NCBI GenBank assembly: GCA_964369545.1
Contig: CAYJFA010000004.1
Coordinates: 1-64,000 of the forward strand
Origin: BNWE01 sp964369545
GTDB lineage: Bacteria; Pseudomonadota; Alphaproteobacteria; UBA3830
Length of the DNA: 64,000 bases
Direction: 5' to 3'
In this document: positions 46,637 through 56,236 of the stretch, piece by piece
How positions within the stretch are numbered: position 1 is the stretch's first letter
Layout: the number at the start of each line of letters is the position of its first letter
Translations under genes and position numbers: made by a program
Notes under the pieces: model-generated
Told to the model about the DNA's origin: nothing
What the model saw: only the letters and a program-made list of their open reading frames with translations
Databases searched by the model: none

Positions 46637-47839
46637 ATGAGGATGCTTAATTCAAAAATTGTGACAATTAATGAACTGAAAAACAAGAAAGTTCTTGTAA
46701 GAGTGGATTTTAATGTTCCTGTTGATGAAGGTGTTGTTCAGGATATATCCAGAATGAAAAATATAGCTTCGACGATTGATTTTCTTAAAAAGGCGCAGGC
46801 AAAAATTATATTGATCTCGCATCTCGGAAAAACAACTGTTGGCGTACAAGCACAAAGCCTAAGATGTGTTATAGATATATTATCAAAAAAATATAATTCG
46901 AAAGTTGTTTTCATAGAGGACTGTTTAGATATAAACGCAAAAGATATTATTGAAAAATCGTCATACGATGATTTAATTTTACTGGAAAATCTAAGATTTC
47001 ACAAAGAAGAGGAAGAATGCAATACACAATTTGCAAAGAAATTAGCAGATTTGGCGGATTTTTACATTAATGAAGCTTTTTCCGTTTCACATAGAAAGCA
47101 TGCATCAGTATATGAAATTCCCAAGTTTCTGCCTCATGCTTTTGGTTTATCTTTTTTGAAAGAAATAAAAGTAATAGATGATTTTTTAAATAATGCCAAG
47201 CCTCCGAAAATGAGTATTGTGGGAGGTTCTAAGTTATCTACTAAAATTAAATTATTGAAAAATCTTGTAAAAAAAATTGATAAACTTGCTCTTGGAGGAG
47301 GAATCGCTGGAGCATTTTTGGCTTTTCAGGGTAATAGTTCTCTAAAAGTTTTTGAGCCTGGTGAGTATGAAAATGATGTCATAGAAATTTTAGAAAATGC
47401 GAAAAAATATGAATGTGAAATAATTCTTCCAATAGATTTTGCTGCTTTAATTAGCGATTCTGACGCAGGTAGTAATGCTATTATTACATCTGAGGCGAAT
47501 ACATCGGTATTTGATATCGGCCCAGCTTCGATTGAGTTGTTTAAAAAACACATTATGGAAAGCTCAACGATTTTATGGAATGGACCGGTTGGCCTGTTTG
47601 AGAAAGCTCCATTTGATTTTGGTACAATGTCATTGGCAAAGGAAGTAGGGAGGCTTTCACGCGAAGGTAAGATCACGTCTATTGTTGGAGGCGGAGATAC
47701 GGCCTTCGCAATGAATAAATTTGGGGTTGCACAGGATCTAACTTATCGATCTACTTCTGGAGGAGCGTTTTTAACTTATTTGGAAGGTAGTGAGTTACCT
47801 GGATTTATCGCCATGAAAGATGCTTGTATTTTAAAATGA
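46637..47839 (+). CDS. pgk: Phosphoglycerate kinase
   Basis: Pgk transfers phosphate from 1,3-bisphosphoglycerate to ADP in glycolysis. The 400-residue product shows LVRVDFNVPVD near 20, ILISHLGK, LLENLRFHKEE, INEAFSVSHRKHAS, GGSKLSTKI, LWNGPVGLFE and the C-terminal GGGDTAFA. The start is ATG 46637; ATG 46643 has the better-placed AGGATGAGG. Its presence shows that at least lower glycolysis is retained. No other glycolytic gene is adjacent. Confidence 0.95.
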   Translation: MRMLNSKIVTINELKNKKVLVRVDFNVPVDEGVVQDISRMKNIASTIDFLKKAQAKIILISHLGKTTVGVQAQSLRCVIDILSKKYNSKVVFIEDCLDINAKDIIEKSSYDDLILLENLRFHKEEEECNTQFAKKLADLADFYINEAFSVSHRKHASVYEIPKFLPHAFGLSFLKEIKVIDDFLNNAKPPKMSIVGGSKLSTKIKLLKNLVKKIDKLALGGGIAGAFLAFQGNSSLKVFEPGEYENDVIEILENAKKYECEIILPIDFAALISDSDAGSNAIITSEANTSVFDIGPASIELFKKHIMESSTILWNGPVGLFEKAPFDFGTMSLAKEVGRLSREGKITSIVGGGDTAFAMNKFGVAQDLTYRSTSGGAFLTYLEGSELPGFIAMKDACILK

Positions 47840-47998
47840 CAATTATTGATATTGGTTATTTTTAGTAGGCTTTTATTCAGAATATAATTTAATTTTATAT
47901 CAAAATTTAGTTGGTTGTTTTTATTTTATGCTATAAATTATGTATTTAGTGGAATAAATTATGTTAAATTAAGCTTTATTTCCACAAAAATTTTTACA

Positions 47999-49027
47999 AT
48001 GAAAAAAATTTTTATTATTTTAATGTTTTTTTGTGTGGTTGCGCACAGGATACTCCAAAAAAAGAGCCGGTTCTTGTTTTTTGTTTTACAGGATAAGGGG
48101 GGCAGATTGTCGGTGTAGCGAAAGATTTTTTTGATAAATCGAGAAAGGCGAAAAATGTTTTCAAAATTGCAGATAGTATTTATGGTTCAAAAATTAGCGA
48201 TAATGTATTAAATGGATCAGCAGAATATTTTTCTACGACAGATAAAGCTCAAATGGGTTTAGCCATTACTGATCTGGCAATTTTTGAGGGAATGCGCGAT
48301 AAATTTCCGGAGCTGGTAAACACAGCAAAATTCATTGTTGGCCAGTCTTTGGGACAATATTTTGCAGCTTACGCCTCTGGAATGTGTTCTTTGGATGAGA
48401 GTATTAGATTAGTTGGAAAAAGGGGTGAAATTACCTATAGGATAGCGGCTTTATATCCGAATCAGTATTTTAGTATAGTCGTGTCCAAAATGTTGATATA
48501 CAATTAGTGCGAACATTAATAAAACAATATAAAAATATTTTTATTGCTGGAGAGCATACTTGTGATTTTTGTACATTGGTTGGTTTAACTGATGAAATAG
48601 TGTCAATAAAAAATAAAATTGATGAAATTCGCGGATCAATAGTTGTAAAAATAAATGTTTCAGCACCATTCCCTTGCAAATTTATGAATGATGCAATAAA
48701 ACTATTAAAAAAAGAATTTTCTTATATTAAATGGAATGATCCAAAACTTGGCTTTATATCCGATTTTGATGGAGATATATGCTATAGCGCAAAAAAAATT
48801 GTAAATAATTTTTATATAAACAGTTAACAGATCCAATGCGGTGGTATGGCGGGGTTGATAATACATTTCGTAGTTTAGGCATTACTCATGCAATAGTGTT
48901 TGGAGATGGGGATTCATTAAAAAGGATTATCAATTCAAACAATAAAGGCATAAAGGTTTTTGTTGTAAAAACTGTAGAAGATGCGCAATCAGCTTTTAAA
49001 AAATACGTGAATGATATGAGTAAATAA
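47999..49027 (+). pseudogene. Decayed FabD-like acyltransferase with exported-lipoprotein start
   Basis: Four frames in order spell a malonyl-CoA:ACP transacylase. The start is a leader (MKKIFIILMFF), then GCAQDTPKKEPVLVFCFTG with a possible lipobox Cys. Next is TAA (48094-48096) where Gln of the GQGxQ loop belongs, then GQIVGVAKDFFDKS. It continues with FIVGQSLGQYFAAYASGM (nucleophile Ser in GxSLG, but Gln for His) through RLVGKRGEI. After a frameshift near 48489 it reads NVDIQLVRTLIKQYKN and VKINVSAPFPCKF; after another near 48817 it reads QLTDPMRWYGGVDNTF. Three frame breaks and one nonsense codon make it a pseudogene. True FabD is cytosolic; the leader is unusual. Confidence 0.7.
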
Positions 49028-49136
49028 ATTAAATATAAAATTATTTTATATATTTATTAAATTGCTTGTTTCCTCTATGGTTGATATTAGAATAGCATGA
49101 TTTATGTTAATCATTTTAATCGTAAACTGTAATGGT

Positions 49137-50057
49137 ATGTTGAAAAAATTTAGTAATATATACAATGAAGATGGTTTATCTTCTTATGTTTCCGAGATTA
49201 AAAATTTTCCAATTTTAGATCAAGATGAAGAATTTGAATTGGCGACTAAATGGAAAGAAAAAGGTGATAAACATTCATTAGATAAGCTTGTAAAAAGTCA
49301 TCTTCGTTTAGTTGCGAAGATAGCGCGAGGGTATTCAGGATATGGGTTGTCTCAAGCTGATCTTATCGCAGAGGGCAATATTGGTATTATGCAGGCCATT
49401 CGACATTTTAATCCTCAAATGGGATACAGATTTTCTACGTATGCGACTTGGTGGATAAAATCGAAGATAAATAATTTTGTTTACAATTTTTGGTCGATAG
49501 TAAAGACAAGCGATTCCAAAAACAATAGAAAATTATTTTTTGGGTTAAGAAAGTTAAAGAATGCACTTGGTTTAGATACAGTTTCGGATCAGGATGCGGC
49601 AATTATCGCGGATAAATTACAGGTTAATAAAGGGGAAGTTTTGCTTTCAGACCGCAGGTTTACCAATAAAGATTTTTCTACAGACGCTCCAATTGGAGAA
49701 GACGGAACAAGCACTTTGCAAGATTTTTTGGTCGCTGCGACTCCTAGTCAGGAAGAAGAGGTTTTTGAAAAACAAGAATACAATCATAGAAAAAAGGTCT
49801 TACACGATGCTCTTAACACGTTATCCAAAAGGGAGTACGATATAGTTTCGGCATATCGTTTGCATAATCCTACAAAAAGTTTAAGAGAAATTTCAAGTTA
49901 TATGAATATTTCTCCTGAACGGGTTTGCCAAATAGAAACAGCAGCTTTTTTAAAAATTCAAAAATATGCAAGAAATATAGAATGGAAATCGGCGAATACC
50001 ATTAATAAAAATTACCATAGATTTACGACTTGCTTCATGAATGTAGGTATTTTTTAA
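49137..50057 (+). CDS. rpoH: RNA polymerase heat-shock sigma factor RpoH
   Basis: RpoH directs RNA polymerase to heat-shock promoters. From ATG 49137 the product has 306 residues; an ATG 33 bases upstream is possible. It shows region 2 (SHLRLVAKIARGYSGYGL, DLIAEGNIGIMQAIRHF, RFSTYATWWIKSKI), the RpoH-box-like WSIVKT-KLFFGLRKLK segment, and region 4 (LSKREYDIVSAYRLHNPTKSLREISSYMNISPERVCQIE). It sits immediately before secA. The extra tail after region 4 is long and unconserved. Confidence 0.92.
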   Translation: MLKKFSNIYNEDGLSSYVSEIKNFPILDQDEEFELATKWKEKGDKHSLDKLVKSHLRLVAKIARGYSGYGLSQADLIAEGNIGIMQAIRHFNPQMGYRFSTYATWWIKSKINNFVYNFWSIVKTSDSKNNRKLFFGLRKLKNALGLDTVSDQDAAIIADKLQVNKGEVLLSDRRFTNKDFSTDAPIGEDGTSTLQDFLVAATPSQEEEVFEKQEYNHRKKVLHDALNTLSKREYDIVSAYRLHNPTKSLREISSYMNISPERVCQIETAAFLKIQKYARNIEWKSANTINKNYHRFTTCFMNVGIF

Positions 50058-50145
50058 TGTATTTATATTAGAATTTCCATTACAATAAAATGCTTTATAA
50101 ATTACTGATATATACCAGCGTATTTTGCTGATGGGGGAGCATATA

Positions 50146-52800
50146 ATGTTATCTAATTTTTTAAAATCTATTTTTGGTTCGCATAATGACAGGATCGTGA
50201 AGAAATATATGCGAATTGTTGAAAATGTTAATGCTCTTGAACAATTTATGATTGAACTGTCCGATGAGCAGCTTTGTGAAAAAACATCAGAATTTAAGAA
50301 AAGGCTGGCAGAGGGCGAAACTCTTGACGAAATTCTTCCGGAAGCGTTTGCTGTCGCCAGAGAAGCATCTAAAAGAACACTGGGATTGCGTCCTTTTGAT
50401 GTTCAGATAGTTGGTGCTCTAGTTTTACATAATGGTATGATCGCTGAGATGAAAACAGGGGAAGGAAAAACTCTTGTCGCAGCGATTGCGGTTTATCTTA
50501 ATGCTCTAGAGGGAAAAGGTGTACACGTAGTTACTGTCAATGATTATCTTGCTCGCCGCGATGCCGAGTGGATGGGGAAAATTTATAAGTTTCTCGGATT
50601 ATCTGTTGGTATTATTGTTCACGGTTTAACCGACTCTGAAAGGCGAGAGCAATATGTCTGCGACGTAACCTATGCAACCAACAATGAGTTAGGATTTGAC
50701 TATCTGCGCGATAATATGAAATTTTATGCATCTGAATTGGTTATGCGTCCATTCAATTATGCGATTGTCGATGAAGTAGACAGTATTTTGATTGACGAAG
50801 CGCGTACTCCACTGATTATTTCTGGATCAGCAGAAGATTCCGCAGATTTATATATGAAGGTGGATACGGTTATTCCGAAGCTTATCAATGCTGATTTCGA
50901 AATTGATGAAAAACACAGAAATGTGACTCTTACGGAAACTGGAAACGAGCATATAGAGCAGCTTTTAAATGAGGCAGGATTAATACAATCCGGGAATTTG
51001 TACGATATTCAGAACATATCGGTTGTTCATCATGTAAATCAAGCGCTTAAAGCGCATCATTTATTTAAAAGAGATGTGGATTATATCGTAAAAAATGACA
51101 AGGTAATTATTATTGATGAATTTACCGGACGCATGATGGAAGGGCGTCGCTATTCAGATGGGCTGCATCAGGCGATTGAGGCAAAGGAGCATGCAAAGGT
51201 TGAAATGGAAAACCAAACACTTGCTTCCATCACGTTTCAAAACTTTTTTAGAATGTATAAAAAATTATCTGGTATGACTGGTACAGCAGAAACTGAAGCT
51301 CAGGAATTATCAGAGATTTATAAAGTTGAAACAGTAGTTATTCCGACAAATATGCCGGTTGCGAGGCAGGATTTTGATGATGAAGTCTACAGAACAGCAC
51401 GTGAAAAATATAATGCAATTATAAAACTTATACGTGAATGTAATGAAAGGCAGCAACCTATTTTGGTAGGTACAATCAGTATTGAAAAATCAGAGTATAT
51501 TTCCTCTCTTTTGAAGAAAGAGGGTATAGCGCATAATGTTTTGAACGCAAGATATCATGATGTTGAAGCGCAAATTATAGCAGATGCAGGAAAACCTGAG
51601 GCTGTGACGATTGCTACAAATATGGCTGGTCGTGGAACAGATATAAAACTTGGTGGTAATCTTGAGGCGCGACTTGCCAGAGAACTCCTTGGTGTTGAAG
51701 ATATAGAATTGCGGCATAAAATTCAAGAAACCGCGGAAAAAGAAATATCGGAAGCCTGCGAAATAGTTAAAAAAGCCGGCGGTCTTTATGTTATCGGCAC
51801 TGAACGTCACGAAAGCAGAAGAATTGATAATCAATTGCGTGGGAGATCCGGACGCCAGGGAGATCCAGGTGCGTCAAAATTTTTCTTGTCTCTTGAGGAC
51901 GATCTTATGAGAATTTTCGGGGCTGAAAGATTAGATGCTATGCTTCTAAAACTTGGGATTGAAGAAGGAGAGGCAATTGTGCACCCTTGGGTTAATAAAG
52001 CCCTCGAAAAAGCTCAGATGAGAGTGGAAGCACGCAACTATGATATCAGAAAACATCTGCTGAAATTTGATGATGTTATGAATGATCAAAGAAAGGTCAT
52101 TTATGGGCAGCGATTTGATTTAATGTCTGAAGATGTGGATTTGCATGAAGATATAAATGACATGCGCCTGGACCTTATCAAAAAAATTATTTATGGCAAT
52201 ATAGAAGAGAATACACCATCGGAATATTGGGATTATCAGGTCATTAATGAAAGGTTGAGCGAGTTTTTTGGTAATGATATTGTATTGAGCAAAGAGGAAA
52301 ATCTTTCAAGAGATAACGCAGTTGATGATTTATTTGAGAGAGTAATACAGAAAATGCAGAAAAAAGAGAAACTTTATTCTGCACACATGATTAGATACAT
52401 GGAACGCACAGTCTTACTTAGGTTAATTGATCAATATTGGAAAGAACATTTGTTAAATCTCGATAAATTGCGTCAGGGGATAAATTTACGGGCTTATGCA
52501 CAGCGTGATCCATTGAATGAGTATAAGCAGGAAGCGTTTTCGCTATTTGAAATAATGTCGGAAACAATTAGAGAAGAAACAGTAAAGGTATTATCTTGGT
52601 TCGAGCTTTCAAATATCGATAACAGCGAAGCATTAAATAGTCTTCTTTTGGAAAAAGGCAGTAAAAATGTTTCTTCAGAAGAAAATTCCGAATTGGAGTC
52701 AAAATCTGAGAAGGAAGATTTATTTACTATTTCCCGCAATGCATTATGTCCCTGCGGAAGTGGCGCTAGATATAAAAATTGCTGCGGCAAAATTAAATAA
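50146..52800 (+). CDS. secA: Preprotein translocase ATPase SecA
   Basis: SecA drives unfolded preproteins through SecYEG with ATP. From ATG 50146, preceded by GGGGGAG, the 884-residue product has Walker A MKTGEGKTL, VDEVDSILIDEARTPLIISG, the preprotein cross-linking domain, the second helicase half with ATNMAGRGTDI, QLRGRSGRQGDPG, and the C-terminal zinc motif CPCGSGARYKNCC that binds SecB. It is the export motor for the many signal-peptide proteins seen here. Confidence 0.97.
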   Translation: MLSNFLKSIFGSHNDRIVKKYMRIVENVNALEQFMIELSDEQLCEKTSEFKKRLAEGETLDEILPEAFAVAREASKRTLGLRPFDVQIVGALVLHNGMIAEMKTGEGKTLVAAIAVYLNALEGKGVHVVTVNDYLARRDAEWMGKIYKFLGLSVGIIVHGLTDSERREQYVCDVTYATNNELGFDYLRDNMKFYASELVMRPFNYAIVDEVDSILIDEARTPLIISGSAEDSADLYMKVDTVIPKLINADFEIDEKHRNVTLTETGNEHIEQLLNEAGLIQSGNLYDIQNISVVHHVNQALKAHHLFKRDVDYIVKNDKVIIIDEFTGRMMEGRRYSDGLHQAIEAKEHAKVEMENQTLASITFQNFFRMYKKLSGMTGTAETEAQELSEIYKVETVVIPTNMPVARQDFDDEVYRTAREKYNAIIKLIRECNERQQPILVGTISIEKSEYISSLLKKEGIAHNVLNARYHDVEAQIIADAGKPEAVTIATNMAGRGTDIKLGGNLEARLARELLGVEDIELRHKIQETAEKEISEACEIVKKAGGLYVIGTERHESRRIDNQLRGRSGRQGDPGASKFFLSLEDDLMRIFGAERLDAMLLKLGIEEGEAIVHPWVNKALEKAQMRVEARNYDIRKHLLKFDDVMNDQRKVIYGQRFDLMSEDVDLHEDINDMRLDLIKKIIYGNIEENTPSEYWDYQVINERLSEFFGNDIVLSKEENLSRDNAVDDLFERVIQKMQKKEKLYSAHMIRYMERTVLLRLIDQYWKEHLLNLDKLRQGINLRAYAQRDPLNEYKQEAFSLFEIMSETIREETVKVLSWFELSNIDNSEALNSLLLEKGSKNVSSEENSELESKSEKEDLFTISRNALCPCGSGARYKNCCGKIK

Positions 52801-52987
52801 TTTAACTATATTTGATATTTTAAATAATACTTATATAAGTCCACAGCAATTTGACTCTGAAGTTATTTCCTATATTTTAAAATGGATTTAGTTGAGGCAT
52901 ATTTCCTCCAATTTGTATAAACTGTATTCCTTTTGCAAAACCGGTTTCGCTATCAATATCTATCAAGCTTCCGGAGAAAGTGGGTAT

Positions 52988-53887
52988 TCAGGATGCTGAG
53001 GTGATTTGAGCATTTGTATCTCCTAAAAATAATCTAGAGACTGCACTTTTTGATTCCATACCTAAAACAGAATCATCTATGCCGCACATGCCGATATCGG
53101 ATTGGTGTGCTGTACCATTTCGCGAGACTCTCCAATCAAATGTTGGAATATGACAATGAGTTCCTATGACAGCAGAAACTCTACCATCTACATATTGAGA
53201 GAAAGCTCTTTTTTCCATTGGACTTTCTGCGTGAAAATCTATAAAAATTCCGTTAACTATTTTTGCGTTTTCCGAAATTCTAGTATCTCCTATTAATTTA
53301 TATTTTTGTAGAAGCAGATCAGCTGTAGTAAATGGGTTGGCTATTTGAAGTCTTTCGGTTTTCGAAGGAGCATAGAGCATTTGCGTCATATCTTTTTGCC
53401 ATAAAAGATGCATAATAATTATTGTCTTGTCTCCTATAATTATTTCACAAATTCCTGATCCTGGCACATCACTGCTAGAGGAATCAAAGAATAAATTATA
53501 AGGTCGAAGTATTCTTTTATCTGTACCTATTAATGGATAAATAGATGATTTATCGAAAATATGATTTCCGCCTGTTAGAACATCGGCGCCATAGGAAAAA
53601 AGTTCGCTAGCCGTTTCTGGAGTAGTTCCTAATCCCCCTGCAGAATTATCGGAGTTTATAATTGTTAGATCTACACCGAATTCTAATTTTATTTTTGGTA
53701 TATATTCTCTAACTGCATTTATTCCAGGTCCATCGTTTACATCTCCAACCATTAAAAATCTTGTCGTTGATGGAGGTTGTTCTTTTGGAAAGTGAAAAGG
53801 CAGAGAATGCATGCCTATAGATGGATTTACAAAACACATACATAAAAAAACACATAATGAGCGTACTAATAAAAGTATAGTATGCAT
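52988..53887 (-). CDS. Exported YmdB-type metallophosphoesterase
   Basis: From ATG 53887 the product has 299 residues and starts with a hydrophobic signal-like segment (about 4-25), unlike cytosolic YmdB (TIGR00282). The dimetal active site is mostly intact: Asp49 in MVGDVNDGPG, Asn81, Asn108-His109 in GGNHIFD, His219 in DFHAESPMEK, His244 and His246 in GTHCHIPTFD. The metal-site Glu is replaced by Asp80. The frame stops at TGA 52988-52990 but runs on in the same frame to 52877 with GSLIDIDSETGFAKGIQFI, matching the usual C-terminus of the family, so the stop is a late nonsense change. YmdB proteins are 2',3'-cyclic nucleotide phosphodiesterases; the exported location is inferred from the leader. 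Confidence 0.75.
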   Translation of the reverse strand: MHTILLLVRSLCVFLCMCFVNPSIGMHSLPFHFPKEQPPSTTRFLMVGDVNDGPGINAVREYIPKIKLEFGVDLTIINSDNSAGGLGTTPETASELFSYGADVLTGGNHIFDKSSIYPLIGTDKRILRPYNLFFDSSSSDVPGSGICEIIIGDKTIIIMHLLWQKDMTQMLYAPSKTERLQIANPFTTADLLLQKYKLIGDTRISENAKIVNGIFIDFHAESPMEKRAFSQYVDGRVSAVIGTHCHIPTFDWRVSRNGTAHQSDIGMCGIDDSVLGMESKSAVSRLFLGDTNAQITSAS

Positions 53888-54051
53888 TATAATGCTCCAC
53901 TTGTTGTATATATTTTCCCAGTATATCACAAAAACAGAGGATTGTCAAAAATTTATTTAAAATACTTGGAAAAAAATGTATGCGTGTTGTAATTAATTTG
54001 TCTAAATTAATCTTTTATTAATTAATATTAATATACAATGTTTTTTTAATA

Positions 54052-54639
54052 ATGGAAAAAATAAAAATGAAAAATATTAGATATATATTTGTTTTTTTGC
54101 TAATGCAATTTTGTTTCATAACCTTTGCAATGGAAGATATCGCAGACGAAGGTGAACAGCAAAGGGGTGGTGTTTTGACTATACAAAGCAGAAACATCGA
54201 TCAAATATACGATACATTGTCTGATGATATTCGTTCTGCAATAGGAAAAAGAGATTTTGGATATATATTATCTGATGTTGAAACTCTCAATTGTTGGCAA
54301 AAAAGGGAAATATTAATACAAAAACTTGATTCAGGGAGTCATCATCGTTATTGGAATTTTTTGCGAGGAGTAAGGAGAATTGTTAATATTGGTGGTTGGG
54401 TTACCGAGTTAGGAGTCGCTGCTTTTTCTCCATTTGTTTTAGCATTTCCGGATGTCTTATCACCGCGTGTATCTGCTGGCATAATGTCGGGACTTGGTAT
54501 TGGAACAATAGTTTTTGCTATCATAAAAAAATCGCTTGAATCTGAAATAAAAAAAGAGGGTAAAACCATTTTATTTAAGATGTTTCATTCATCATTACCT
54601 TTTTCTTCAGGGGATAATGCTGCTTTTACAGGACCGTAA
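54052..54639 (+). CDS. Exported or membrane protein, unknown
   Basis: The 195-residue product starts with a signal peptide (FVFLLMQFCFITFA, cleavage near residue 23). The middle is charged and helical (about 45-110). Residues 115-165 contain two hydrophobic segments separated by ASPRVSAGI-like loop, then a basic region and a short tail. No family is recognised. ATG 54067 would give a shorter leader and is equally possible. It stands alone, divergent from the YmdB-type gene. Confidence 0.55.
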   Translation: MEKIKMKNIRYIFVFLLMQFCFITFAMEDIADEGEQQRGGVLTIQSRNIDQIYDTLSDDIRSAIGKRDFGYILSDVETLNCWQKREILIQKLDSGSHHRYWNFLRGVRRIVNIGGWVTELGVAAFSPFVLAFPDVLSPRVSAGIMSGLGIGTIVFAIIKKSLESEIKKEGKTILFKMFHSSLPFSSGDNAAFTGP

Positions 54640-54796
54640 AGTTAAGTAGGGAAGTGAGCTCTATATAGTTTTTTTAACTTATGATTCGATACTTCACGAG
54701 ATGAATTTCTGAATTAGAGATATTTGATATATTACCAAAGGCTAGAGATATAGCTAAATTATGGTAAAGAAAAAATCCAACAAGCAGGTACACTAA

Positions 54797-54843
54797 TATA
54801 ACATCATCAAGGACAATCTAAGGTAAGACTTGATGATGTTATA
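54797..54843. other. 15-bp stem-loop in a decayed coding stretch
   Basis: Arms 54797-54811 and 54829-54843 are perfectly complementary with a 17-base loop. No T tract follows, so it is not a plain terminator. On the plus strand 54811-54909 reads without stop as a charged helix (VRLDDVIEERRRETGRLEE core) ending at TAA, probably the 3' end of a lost gene. Confidence 0.5.
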
Positions 54844-54905
54844 GAGGAAAGACGGCGTGAAACAGGTCGCTTAGAAGAAAATAAGAATAATCTCAATAGC
54901 GTATC

Positions 54906-55058
54906 ATAAACCGCTTTCTATATTTGATGAGTCATACAAAAAATCTATATATAAAAACACATAGATTAATTATATAAATAATACTTACATATATCAGAAC
55001 AGTAAGCACACAATAACTAATTATTGGGATTGTTCATCAAATATAGAAAGCGGTTTAT
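54906..55058. repeat. 153-bp element flanked by 25-base perfect inverted repeats
   Basis: 54906-54930 and 55034-55058 are exact reverse complements; the 103 bases between are AT-rich and non-coding. The right arm ends six bases beyond the ferritin stop, the left overlaps the end of a decayed frame. The size and structure are those of a MITE-like remnant. Inside, on the minus strand, a short hairpin with a T tract (54942-54967) could end ferritin transcription. Confidence 0.6.
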
Positions 55059-55064
55059 ATATAT

Positions 55065-55553
55065 TTATTCAGCCCTTGCGGCACATTCTTTATCTAACGC
55101 CATTATGCCAGCCTCATTACTTGCAATTCTCTTGAATTTTTCTAGCAGATACGTAGATTGACTTTCTTCTTCTATTTGCTCATTGATAAACCAATTAAGC
55201 ATGTTTTGTGTTTCGTAATCTTCGCATGTTATAGCTATTTTTTTTAGATGCCTAATCATATTACTTATCTTTTTTTCGTGATTAAGAATAGTTTCAAATA
55301 TTTCCAAAAAAGATGTCCAGTTCTGATTTGGTGCATCAATGGCTTTAAGTACAGGCTTTTTTCCGCAATCTTGTAGATATTTTATAAAACGATCAGCATG
55401 TTCCATCTCTTCCGTATATTGCTTACGCATCCAATGCGCAAAACCTCTATAATTCAAATCTTCAAAATGAAATGACATGCTGAGGTATATAAAAGCTGAA
55501 TGCATCTCTTCGTTTATTTGATTATTCAGTAGATTCAATAATTCTTTGTTCAT
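55065..55553 (-). CDS. ftnA: Non-haem ferritin
   Basis: Ferritin stores iron as a mineral inside a 24-subunit shell and protects against iron-driven oxidative damage. From ATG 55553 (AAAGG before it) the 162-residue product has the ferroxidase ligands in INEEMHSAFIYLSM (Glu near 16), TEEMEHADRFIKYL (Glu49, His52) and the later INEQIEEES. Length and four-helix layout fit E. coli FtnA. A peroxiredoxin remnant lies upstream, which suggests an oxidative-stress cluster. Confidence 0.93.
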   Translation of the reverse strand: MNKELLNLLNNQINEEMHSAFIYLSMSFHFEDLNYRGFAHWMRKQYTEEMEHADRFIKYLQDCGKKPVLKAIDAPNQNWTSFLEIFETILNHEKKISNMIRHLKKIAITCEDYETQNMLNWFINEQIEEESQSTYLLEKFKRIASNEAGIMALDKECAARAE

Positions 55554-55848
55554 GTTTGACCTTTCAATGCAGACTTTGAATGATAACATATACTTATTCT
55601 AGAGTAAATTTTAGTGACGAAATGGGATTGTCCTATAAAGATATGGCGAGATTTTTATGAATAAGTAAAATTAGAGACAGTCTGAGCATCTTAATTGATT
55701 TTGAATAACGCAGTGTTTTTCTGTGTAATCGAGCAGGATAATGCCGTAGCAGGAAATTATAGGACTCCATCAAGTACATTTTAGACTTCGTTATAAGATT
55801 TTACGTCTATATTTTCCTCAAAAATCTCTGCATAATAAGGATTTCTGT

Positions 55849-56105
55849 CGGTGCATACTATCAGATCTCAAAAGAGAACTATCTTCAGAACTTGGTATTC
55901 TCAATAAAGATGTGAAGGTTTTCAAAGAGCATTGTTTATTGTTGATCCTGAAAATATCAAAAAATTCATTATGGTTACTGATATGAATCTCGGCAGAAAT
56001 CCACAAGAGATACTTCGTGTTCTGAATACCATCCAAAGCGGAGAACTATGTCAGTGTGGATTTATAAAAAGTAGTAAAGCTATCAATCTAGCTGATAATA
56101 TTTAA
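55849..56105 (+). pseudogene. Peroxiredoxin (AhpC/Prx) 3' remnant
   Basis: The reading RCILSDLKRELSSELGIL matches the PLLSDpxxxLSxxYGVL region of 2-Cys peroxiredoxins. After a frameshift it goes on ALFIVDPENIKKFIMVTDMN, then GRNPQEILRVLNTIQSGELCQCGF, corresponding to the resolving-Cys end (GEVCPAGW). The catalytic Cys part is missing or unreadable upstream. AhpC reduces hydroperoxides. The gene is broken and truncated. A frame on the opposite strand (55818-56036) is a shadow of it. Confidence 0.65.
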
Positions 56106-56236
56106 CTAGGTGAGTATTAAATTATACATTAAAACATGAGTCAGATTTTAAATAGAGCTTGCTTAAACCTGTATATTTATTAGTTTTATTGGAAACGCAA
56201 GCTCTTTATGAATTTATCTTGATATAGAATTACGTA

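Noticed and set aside
52988..52990. TGA read as tryptophan in the YmdB-type gene
   Set aside because: TGA is a normal stop here (atpA ends with it) and TGG codons are used for Trp throughout; a nonsense mutation is simpler.
55818..56036. 72-codon minus-strand frame
   Set aside because: Antisense shadow of the peroxiredoxin remnant, whose plus-strand reading has clear homology.
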